From JAFGPF01 sp964500415 (lineage in GTDB: Bacteria; Chloroflexota; Dehalococcoidia; Dehalococcoidales; RBG-16-60-22): 51,536 bases of DNA. Positions 1 through 6,128 of this stretch are shown here, one piece after another. Numbering within the stretch: position 1 is the stretch's first letter; the number at the start of each line of letters is the position of its first letter. Location: NCBI GenBank assembly GCA_964500415.1, contig CAZCOB010000012.1:1-51536 (forward strand), written 5' to 3'. The position numbers and the translations under genes are program-made. The notes under the pieces are model-generated. The model saw only the letters and a program-made list of their open reading frames with translations. It did not search any database and was not told the origin of the DNA.

Positions 1-1187
1 TGTATTATCTGGTCGAAGGCACGCTGCAGGAAGGTCGAGTATATCGCCACGACCGGAATAAAGCCCTGTGTCGCCATACCGGCGGCGAAAGTGACGGCAT
101 GCTGCTCACAGATGCCGACATCAAAGATACGTTCCGGAAATTCCGCGGCAACGACACTCAGGCAGTTACTTTCCGGCATGGCCGGCGTCACCACCACCAG
201 TCTGGGCTCTTCACGGGCTACCCGCAGTATCGTCTGAGCGAAGACTTCACTGTAGGTCGGGATTTCGCCGTTGCCATCACCCTTGGCGGGGACGCCATGA
301 AAATAAACGGCATTACTTTCAGCGGGACTATAGCCCTTGCCTTTAGTGGTGACCACGTGAACAAGAGTCGGTGTGGTAGCGGAATATCTGACCTGAGCCA
401 GAACACTCTCAAGGTCATGGATATTATGCCCATCAATCGGCCCGATATAAGTAAAACCGAGTGCTTCCCAAAGCGGCGTCGGCATTAAGAAACCTTTGAA
501 CCTGCCGGCAAGCTCCTGCCCCAGGTGCCACAACTTGGTACCCAATGGCAGAGAAATGACTATTTTCTCGCCTTTTCTCTCAGCCTTGCGTAAACGCTGG
601 TCGAGTCGCACCCGGCCCAATAACTTGGCCAGGGCACCTACAGTGGGAGAGATAGACATGCCATTATCATTGAGAATGACGATAAGTTTAGAACTCAGAT
701 GGCCTGCCTGATTAAGCGCCTCAAAAGCCATCCCCGCCGTGATGGCGCCGTCACCGATAACCGCCACCACATTGTAATCGTCACCGGCGAGGTCACGGGC
801 TATGGCCATACCCAGGGCGGCTGAAATCGAGGTACTGGCATGGCCAGCGCCGAAGGGGTCATGCTCACTTTCGTCACGGCAGGTAAATCCGGATAATCCA
901 CCGTACTGACGCAGGGAACCGAACTCCCGGCGACGCCCGGTAAGCAGTTTATGCACGTAACTCTGGTGGCCTACGTCCCAGATAATCTTGTCCCTAGGGC
1001 TGTCAAAGACACGATGGAGAGCGATGGTAAGCTCGACGACACCCAGGTTAGAAGCGAGGTGACCGCCGGTAGTGGTTACGGTGGTAATAATTTCACGCCT
1101 GAGTTCGGCAGCCAGTTCTTCTAGCTCCGCCAGAGATAATCCTTTCAGGTCAGCGGGAATATTGATTTTATCCAGTAATCTCGGCAT
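1..1187 (-). CDS. dxs: 1-deoxy-D-xylulose-5-phosphate synthase, 5' part
   Basis: Makes DXP from pyruvate and glyceraldehyde-3-phosphate with thiamine diphosphate, the first step of the MEP isoprenoid pathway, in the cytoplasm. I translated the minus strand from ATG 1187: the frame stays open for 395 codons to the window edge, so about 60% of a usual ~630-residue enzyme is present. Visible motifs are GHQSYVHKLLTGR and GGLSGF near the N-terminus, the ThDP-binding GDGAITAGMAFEALN with ILNDNGMSIS, then GPIDGHN. The transketolase-like pyrimidine-binding part starts before the edge, with GICEQHAVTFAAGMA. The gene diverges from the DedA-family gene across about 140 bp. No frameshift is visible. The remaining C-terminus lies outside the window. 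Confidence 0.97.
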   Translation of the reverse strand, partial: MPRLLDKINIPADLKGLSLAELEELAAELRREIITTVTTTGGHLASNLGVVELTIALHRVFDSPRDKIIWDVGHQSYVHKLLTGRRREFGSLRQYGGLSGFTCRDESEHDPFGAGHASTSISAALGMAIARDLAGDDYNVVAVIGDGAITAGMAFEALNQAGHLSSKLIVILNDNGMSISPTVGALAKLLGRVRLDQRLRKAERKGEKIVISLPLGTKLWHLGQELAGRFKGFLMPTPLWEALGFTYIGPIDGHNIHDLESVLAQVRYSATTPTLVHVVTTKGKGYSPAESNAVYFHGVPAKGDGNGEIPTYSEVFAQTILRVAREEPRLVVVTPAMPESNCLSVVAAEFPERIFDVGICEQHAVTFAAGMATQGFIPVVAIYSTFLQRAFDQII

Positions 1188-1290
1188 AGCCTTTTAAACG
1201 ACGGATACAGGGCATCAATATAAATACTATCAAGCCGACCGAGTAATTGTCAAGCTGAAGACTCGTTTGAAGTCGTTTCCGCCGGTCAGC

Positions 1291-1320
1291 TTGACGCTAT
1301 CGGTGCAGGTTTGCTACACT
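1291..1320 (+). promoter_or_regulatory. Sigma70-like promoter, probably leaderless
   Basis: TTGACG (1291-1296), an 18-bp spacer and TACACT (1315-1320) form a good housekeeping promoter. The GTG that best starts the downstream DedA gene is at 1327, only 6 nt after the -10 box, where transcription should begin. No Shine-Dalgarno sequence precedes this GTG. The arrangement suggests a leaderless mRNA. Confidence 0.5.
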
Positions 1321-1326
1321 CGCAAC

Positions 1327-1962
1327 GTGGCTTCCCTCGAAAAACAGATACTCGATTTTATCGCAGCTACCTACAACCTGCTCCAATGGCCGGGAGTAGT
1401 CGGCCTTATGGCTGTAGAAAGCGCCTGTATCCCCTTCCCCAGCGAACTTATTATGCCCCTGGCCGGCTGGATGCTCATCAAGGAACAATCACTGCCGGCT
1501 ACATACGTACTTATAGCCGGCGCCTACGGAGCCCTGGGCAATACCATCGGCTCGATTATTGCTTACGTCGTCGGTATGTGGGCCGGCCGGCCCCTGCTGA
1601 ATAAATACGGACGCTATATTTTGATATCGCAGCATGACCTCGCCGTGGCGGACAGGTGGTTTACCAGGAGCGGGAGCTGGACGGTATTTGTCTCACGTAT
1701 ATTGCCGGTGATACGCACTTACATCAGCCTGCCCGCCGGTATTGCCAGGATGAATATCGTCAAATTCCTGATATACACCTTCACAGGCTCTTTTATATGG
1801 AGCGCCGGGCTGGCATACGGCGGCTACCTGATGGGAGAACACTGGGAAAAACTACGGGAAGTCATGCGTCCCTTCGACCCGCTTTTCATCGCTATAATAA
1901 TCGTTCTTATTGTTTTTTATATTTACCGGCATGTCAAACACTCACACAACGATTCAACGTAG
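1327..1962 (+). CDS. DedA family membrane protein (VTT/SNARE-associated)
   Basis: Polytopic inner-membrane protein of the DedA family, about 211 residues, the usual size. Family members are implicated in membrane homeostasis and lipid-carrier (undecaprenyl phosphate) recycling; the substrate here is unknown. Visible signatures are the acidic/proline re-entrant segment VESACIPFPSELIMPLAG near the N-terminus, the glycine-rich LGNTIGSIIAYVVGMWAG, and the second re-entrant loop FVSRILPVIRTYISLPAG with its conserved arginines. Hydrophobic helices follow, ending in a basic tail. The frame is open upstream to a TTG at 1267, but that extension is not family-like. GTG 1327 matches the usual N-terminus and sits just after a promoter. 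Confidence 0.88.
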   Translation: MASLEKQILDFIAATYNLLQWPGVVGLMAVESACIPFPSELIMPLAGWMLIKEQSLPATYVLIAGAYGALGNTIGSIIAYVVGMWAGRPLLNKYGRYILISQHDLAVADRWFTRSGSWTVFVSRILPVIRTYISLPAGIARMNIVKFLIYTFTGSFIWSAGLAYGGYLMGEHWEKLREVMRPFDPLFIAIIIVLIVFYIYRHVKHSHNDST

Positions 1963-2029
1963 CATTAATGAAGCGAACGTATTGACCCGGGCAGTCATAC
2001 GTGTTACATTTTTAAGGAAACAGGTTCCC

Positions 2030-2106
2030 GTCCCTGTAGCTCAGTTGGATAGAGCGGCTGCCTTCTAAGCAGCAGGTCGTGGGTTCGAGCCCCTCCAGGG
2101 ACGCCA
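2030..2106 (+). tRNA. tRNA-Arg (anticodon TCT)
   Basis: Cloverleaf read directly: acceptor GTCCCTG (2030-2036) pairs with CAGGGAC (2096-2102); the anticodon stem GCTGC/GCAGC encloses loop CTTCTAA with anticodon TCT at 2064-2066; the T-loop is TTCGAGC; the discriminator is G 2103. CCA is encoded at 2104-2106. The T-stem has one T-T mismatch. A tyrosine recombinase gene follows within 170 bp, so the tRNA 3' end is a candidate attachment site, although no duplicate of it was found in this window. Confidence 0.95.
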
Positions 2107-2136
2107 GAACAGCTATTTTAGCTTCAGAATTGCTCA

Positions 2137-2174
2137 AAAACCGTCCTCAAAACAGGGGCGGTTTTCTCTTTTTT
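2137..2174 (+). terminator. Rho-independent terminator after tRNA-Arg
   Basis: Ten-base-pair stem (2137-2146 with 2156-2165, including one T-G pair), a 9-nt loop, then a T-rich tail TCTCTTTTTT. It lies about 30 bp past the tRNA and before the recombinase gene, separating the two transcripts. Confidence 0.75.
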
Positions 2175-2272
2175 GGAGAAGTTGCACAACTGCTTTTAGC
2201 TTCGTAATGCTTCCCGTTGCCGCCGGATACTTGTCCGGCGGACTATTCCTGAAAGAGGAGGCAAGTAGGATA

Positions 2273-3346
2273 ATGGGAAGTAGAAAGAACTTGAGGTGGC
2301 AGGATATGGACAAGGAAAACATACATTTGCAGGAGCTAATCCGGTATTTCGATACCTATAACCGCAGCGAAGGTAAGTCGCCGTTCACCTTGCGCTGGTA
2401 CCGCGAGACGCTGAATACGTTCCTGCGCTGGCTGGTGGAGACCGAACGCCCGGTGACCCTGGGCTCGATCGATGAGAACGGCGTCCGCGAGTTTATCCTC
2501 TGGATGCAGGCGCGGCGTATCCACGGCCACGAGATAACAGCGTCGACGGTAAACAGCCGGGTGCGGGCCCTGCGGTCTTTCTTCAACTGGCTTTACCGGA
2601 AGGGCTATACCGGGAGCCATTTACTCCAGGACGTGAAGCCTCCCCGCCTGCCGAAAGTGATGGTGGACACCCTGACGGATGAAGAGATAGCCCGCATCAT
2701 GGCCAGCCTGGACCGGTCGACCATGGCCGGCAGCCGGAACATCGCCATCCTGGCGATGTTCCTCGATTCCGGGCTGCGCCTCTCCGAACTCGTCGGGCTG
2801 AAAGCCGCGAACGTCCACATCGAAGACCAGTACGTGAAGGTCATGGGGAAAGGCTCCAAGGAGAGGATGGTGGCCTTCGGCAATACCGCCAGGAACGCCC
2901 TCCTCAACTACGCTGTCCACTTCCGGGGAGAGCCGGCCCACCCCGGGGTGGAGGAGTTCTTTCTCACCCTCGACGGGTATCCCATGTCCAGACAAGGGGT
3001 AATTTCCCTGCTACGCAGGGTCGGCGCCGTGGCCGGGGTACCCCGGCTGCACGCCCACCTCTGCCGTCATACCTACGCTACCAATTTCTTAATCAACGGT
3101 GGTAATGTCCTGCTCCTGAAACAAAACCTGGGTCATACGACCCTGGCGATGGTGGACCGATACGTACACCTGGCGACCAGCAGGGTAGCCATCCTCAGCC
3201 GGGATTACTCGCCACTGGATAGACTGAATATTCGCGGCTTGCGTCGAGGGGGGAATGGGGGCAGGGGTAACCGCAGGGACGGGGTCAAGGTATTTCAGCG
3301 GCATTCGGGGGACGTGTCAATTCGAAAGAAGAAAAAGGGAAAATGA
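2273..3346 (+). CDS. Tyrosine recombinase / phage-type integrase
   Basis: Site-specific DNA recombinase of the XerC/D-integrase family, 357 residues from ATG 2273. It has an N-terminal SAM-like core-binding domain (about residues 15-115) and a C-terminal catalytic domain. The catalytic set can be read, numbered from this start: R169 (SGLRLSE), K196 (GKGSKER), H262 and R265 (HLCRH), H288 and the nucleophile Y297 (VDRYVH). The C-terminus is an unusual long Gly/Arg/Lys-rich tail. The start at 2273 follows GAGGAGG and AGTAGGA; ATG 2306 after GAGGTGG is an alternative, and the frame is open back to 2207. Position next to tRNA-Arg suggests the integrase of a small mobile element. Confidence 0.9.
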   Translation: MGSRKNLRWQDMDKENIHLQELIRYFDTYNRSEGKSPFTLRWYRETLNTFLRWLVETERPVTLGSIDENGVREFILWMQARRIHGHEITASTVNSRVRALRSFFNWLYRKGYTGSHLLQDVKPPRLPKVMVDTLTDEEIARIMASLDRSTMAGSRNIAILAMFLDSGLRLSELVGLKAANVHIEDQYVKVMGKGSKERMVAFGNTARNALLNYAVHFRGEPAHPGVEEFFLTLDGYPMSRQGVISLLRRVGAVAGVPRLHAHLCRHTYATNFLINGGNVLLLKQNLGHTTLAMVDRYVHLATSRVAILSRDYSPLDRLNIRGLRRGGNGGRGNRRDGVKVFQRHSGDVSIRKKKKGK

Positions 3347-3637
3347 TCAGCTTGAGGTTACTTTTACCCTCATATCTCGCAGCGGTGCGTAACCCGCCGA
3401 CAGCAGCAGCTCGTCGATTTCGTCGCAGGTTATCTCGCTACAGCCGTGTACCAGGGCCAGCCCCAGCATTATAACCGTGTTACGGCTCGGGTTTTTCTCG
3501 CCCTTTTCCAGCCTGCCCAGGAAGGCCTGGTCGAGACCCGTCAGCTGCCAAAGGCGGTAGTTCGATTTGCCGGCCCGGGTCCTGAGGTTATGCAGTCGAT
3601 CGCCGAAATTCATAACGCGCCAACTCTTTATTGCCAT
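3347..3637 (-). CDS. XRE family transcriptional regulator
   Basis: Small (96 residue) Cro/CI-type helix-turn-helix protein. The HTH region is NFGDRLHNLRTRAGKSNYRL followed by LTGLDQAFLGRLEKGEKNPS, the usual recognition-helix and post-helix pattern. The rest is a short helical tail with no recognisable effector domain, so repressor, antitoxin and element regulator are all possible. It converges with the integrase gene, with stop codons adjacent. A 42-bp inverted-repeat site (3717-3758) lies about 80 bp upstream of its start and is a plausible operator. An internal ATG at 3613 (MNFGDRL) is an alternative start; neither has a clear ribosome-binding site. Confidence 0.8.
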   Translation of the reverse strand: MAIKSWRVMNFGDRLHNLRTRAGKSNYRLWQLTGLDQAFLGRLEKGEKNPSRNTVIMLGLALVHGCSEITCDEIDELLLSAGYAPLRDMRVKVTSS

Positions 3638-3716
3638 CCCGATGATAATTAAAAAAAGGAGGCTACTTATAGCGTACCTCCCCGTTTACACATTTACCAG
3701 CGAATTTTGCACTTTG

Positions 3717-3758
3717 GCTGTATGTAAATCCGGTTACCGGGCCGGATTACGTACAGCA
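3717..3758 (-). repeat. 42-bp bipartite inverted-repeat site, copy A
   Basis: Read on the minus strand: TGCTGTACGTAATC, 15 bp, then ATTTACATACAGC. The two arms are imperfect inverted repeats of each other. The same arms with exactly the same 15-bp spacer recur in the opposite orientation at 5115-5156. This copy lies upstream of the XRE gene and just past the 3' end of the 383-residue HTH gene. It could act as operator, replication or recombination site. Its spacer is itself GC-rich (CCGG repeats), so it could also fold as a hairpin, but no T-tract follows. Confidence 0.7.
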
Positions 3759-3767
3759 GCTGTAAGA

Positions 3768-4919
3768 TTATACCAGTTTATCCAGTTCATCAAAGCTGTC
3801 GATCCCCCCTTCTCGAGATAGAACCAGGCCTTGCCTGACCAGAGCGTTGTAGGTCATGTTATATCCCAGACCCAGGTTGCTTGAAACTCGCAGCAGTCGC
3901 CCCAGCAGCTTACCGTCCAATTTCACCTTGAGCTTGCGGCTAAATCGCGCCACTGAAGTCTGTATACTGCTTCGTGACGTCCCGACAATACCAGCGATAT
4001 CACCGTAAGAGAGGGGTCTTTTATATTCCCGGTGGCCGACATTGTGCCAGAGCCACCAGGTCATTTCTTCCGTTTCCCGCTCGAGGGTTAACGTGAAAAA
4101 TTGCTTCCTTAATTTACCCGGCATATCGATTAGAGCCTTGACAATGTAAGCACGGGCATCGTCGGAGAGACCGTCGTCGAGGAAACGGGTTCTGTTCATT
4201 TTCCCCTTTTTGAATACGTAGAGGAAAACAGGTAGTCTGGTAATTGGAGTGTTAAAGAAGGCATAGTTCGCGAGATGAAACCATGCCGGGCGCACCTCTA
4301 TGGCAGTATTGGCATATCCGGGCCCATCGTACCGGTGGAACAGAGTTATCCAGCGCGGTTCACCCGCCATCTTGAAAGGCTCCATATAGCCATTTTCTTC
4401 CTCGCACACACCTTCTTCCGATACTATTTTGGCCAGGTCCTCAATGTCCAGGTCATCCAGTGAAAACATTATGCCGCCCCCATCTTCTCTATCAAGTACC
4501 TTTTGATAGGTGTAATCTGTTATAATCTTCCATACCTGCTCGGCGGGCATACCTTTTATCTTTAGGTCGTCTGGTAATGACTCCACCGATTTACCAAAGA
4601 TAGCTTCCTGCCCACTTATTAGATATTCCCAGAACCATACGGCTTCCTGGTGGATCCTACTTACCGGGGCGTACCTATAAAATACCCTGCCCGTCATGTC
4701 ACAGGGCTGAATGAAATCCCCGTATTCTCTAATCCTTTGTTCCGGTATGGAATAATTATTGTTATAGACATAGAACGGCATCAGGAACCCATCGGCAATG
4801 TACTTCTTACGCAGCTCTTTCACCCATTGCGCCAGGTTACCGTCCTCCATCACCCATTGGGCGCGTCTTTCTTCGGCTTTCCTTATCTCCGTGATTTCAT
4901 AATTTTTTTCAGTCATCAT
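3768..4919 (-). CDS. Uncharacterised protein with C-terminal HTH
   Basis: 383 residues; I do not recognise the family. The N-terminal 300 residues are rich in aromatic and charged residues, with no transmembrane segment or nuclease/ATPase motif. Near residues 310-345 the segment SYGDIAGIVGTSRSSIQTSVARF looks like a helix-turn-helix, so DNA binding is likely. Location inside the putative element, divergent from the RHH gene and flanked on both sides by the 42-bp site, fits an element-encoded regulator or replication initiator; this is inference only. ATG codons at 4919 and 4916 compete as starts. Confidence 0.6.
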   Translation of the reverse strand: MMTEKNYEITEIRKAEERRAQWVMEDGNLAQWVKELRKKYIADGFLMPFYVYNNNYSIPEQRIREYGDFIQPCDMTGRVFYRYAPVSRIHQEAVWFWEYLISGQEAIFGKSVESLPDDLKIKGMPAEQVWKIITDYTYQKVLDREDGGGIMFSLDDLDIEDLAKIVSEEGVCEEENGYMEPFKMAGEPRWITLFHRYDGPGYANTAIEVRPAWFHLANYAFFNTPITRLPVFLYVFKKGKMNRTRFLDDGLSDDARAYIVKALIDMPGKLRKQFFTLTLERETEEMTWWLWHNVGHREYKRPLSYGDIAGIVGTSRSSIQTSVARFSRKLKVKLDGKLLGRLLRVSSNLGLGYNMTYNALVRQGLVLSREGGIDSFDELDKLV

Positions 4920-5114
4920 CTCAATCCGGCAGTTGTTCCTCTAAGACTATTATCCCACCAATATTGATTATGTCAACCCCTCCCCTACTGGAAAATGATC
5001 ATAAGTGAATCGTATTCATGAATTCCAGACTTTCGGAATACACGATGCGAGAATTTGGTGTTTTAGGTTAACACATCAAGCCGTGCGGACACCTAAGCAC
5101 ATACATATTATCAT

Positions 5115-5156
5115 TGCTGTACGTAATCGCGTATCTTTATAAAATTTACATACAAC
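5115..5156 (+). repeat. 42-bp bipartite inverted-repeat site, copy B
   Basis: TGCTGTACGTAATC (5115-5128), a 15-bp spacer, ATTTACATACAAC (5144-5156). The left arm is identical over 14 bp to copy A at 3745-3758, and the right arm differs at one base; the spacers are unrelated. The copies are inverted relative to one another and bracket the 383-residue gene. Confidence 0.7.
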
Positions 5157-5245
5157 TAAACCGTCCAATCATCTGGCAAAATATCGTACTCACGGATTAT
5201 GATTACATTGTATGGGATTTAGCGTGCACTTTGAGTGTTATCATT

Positions 5246-5304
5246 GCATTTCTAGGTGGTTCTAGGCCGAAATAGCCGGTTCTAGGAGGCTACCCTAGAA
5301 ATGC
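5246..5304 (+). promoter_or_regulatory. Helically phased TTCTAGG operator array
   Basis: TTCTAGG occurs at 5250, 5260 and 5280, with an inverted copy CCTAGAA at 5294. The direct copies are 10 and 20 bp apart, so they face the same side of the helix. The outer boxes extend to a perfect 12-bp inverted repeat, TGCATTTCTAGG/CCTAGAAATGCA (5245-5256/5294-5305). The array ends just before the Shine-Dalgarno sequence of the RHH-like gene, so autoregulation by that protein is the simplest reading. Confidence 0.6.
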
Positions 5305-5322
5305 ACCAAGTGGAGGGTAAGA

Positions 5323-5889
5323 ATGAACATTATCGACGCACTTAAGAAGAAACATAAGCAGCAAACAGGCCAGAAACACAAAGGGCTAGGGGAGCGGAAG
5401 CAGTTCAACATGAACATCTACCCCGGAACTATCCATAAAATAAAAAGGTTGGCGGCGGAATTCGCCGTGCCAAGATACGCCCTCACCGAACATCTGCTGG
5501 AGACCGGGCACTTCTATGTTTCCAGGATACTGAAGAACCGCAAGAAGAGAGACATATTGCGAGAGCACCTCATCGACGAACACATGCTTGGTACGGGTCA
5601 TTGTTCCGAGGAAATTTTAAGAATAGGAGAGGGGCGATACGCTTCGGAGATGATCTCACTGGGGAAAAACGTTGTCAGGGACTACAGGGTACTGGAACGC
5701 GTTTGGAGGGATGCTAAAAAGACTGGCAATACGGATAACGTCGATAAAGCCAGAAAAAAGCTAGTAAGGTCTGCGCTATTTCTTGCCGATTGGCTGTCCA
5801 GCCATCCCCTCGAGGAACCGGAGCTGAAAGAGATGGGAGGTGACTACGAAAATAGCCATAAAATGACAGGATTTTATAGCTACACTTAA
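5323..5889 (+). CDS. Putative ribbon-helix-helix DNA-binding protein
   Basis: 188 residues, very basic N-terminus. Residues 27-62 (KQFNMNIYPGTIHKIKRLAA and the following helix) fit the beta-strand plus two helices of a CopG/Arc-type ribbon-helix-helix domain. The sequence EHLLETGH near residue 56 is echoed by EHMLGTGH near residue 86, a degenerate internal repeat. The rest is helical and charged; no catalytic motif was seen. The start ATG 5323 has GGAGGG 5 nt upstream. Directly upstream is the phased TTCTAGG array, suggesting autoregulation or plasmid/element copy control. Function beyond DNA binding is unknown. Confidence 0.6.
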   Translation: MNIIDALKKKHKQQTGQKHKGLGERKQFNMNIYPGTIHKIKRLAAEFAVPRYALTEHLLETGHFYVSRILKNRKKRDILREHLIDEHMLGTGHCSEEILRIGEGRYASEMISLGKNVVRDYRVLERVWRDAKKTGNTDNVDKARKKLVRSALFLADWLSSHPLEEPELKEMGGDYENSHKMTGFYSYT

Positions 5890-6065
5890 GCCTATTTTAT
5901 TGATTATCAAACTCTGTGCGTATATGTTGTCTTAGAAACCGGGTATATCCTTGAGACAATAAGTTAAAAGTCGCGTCCACATACAACCCTGTTTACTTGC
6001 ACTTGCATCCAGCAATTATGACATGTTAGATGGGGATTTCTCTCAATCAGCTGTTTTTGAAGACA

Positions 6066-6103
6066 TAAAAAAGGGGGGGTGAGTCTAAGACTCACCCCCC
6101 CTT
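6066..6103 (-). terminator. Strong intrinsic terminator
   Basis: Perfect 15-bp stem, AAGGGGGGGTGAGTC (6071-6085) with its complement at 6089-6103, and a 3-nt loop. The A-run at 6067-6072 is the U-tract when read on the minus strand. It ends the transcript of the secreted repeat protein that stops at 6129. Confidence 0.9.
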
Positions 6104-6128
6104 AACTTTCGCCCACTATTCGTAAAGT

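Larger units (their letters stand above)
4920..5322. other. Divergent regulatory intergenic region
   Basis: 403 bp without a gene, between the divergent HTH and RHH genes. AT-rich from about 4960 to 5240, it contains the second 42-bp bipartite site (5115-5156) and the phased TTCTAGG array (5246-5304). A short GTATTC/GAATAC inverted pair lies near 5007-5042. No RNA gene was recognised. Confidence 0.6.

Noticed and set aside
1267..1326. TTG-started 20-residue extension of the DedA gene
   Set aside because: It contains the promoter-like boxes, lacks a ribosome-binding site and does not resemble family N-termini.
5975..5990. ACATACAAC as a third copy of the 42-bp site
   Set aside because: Only nine bases of one arm are present and no matching left arm lies at the 15-bp spacing.
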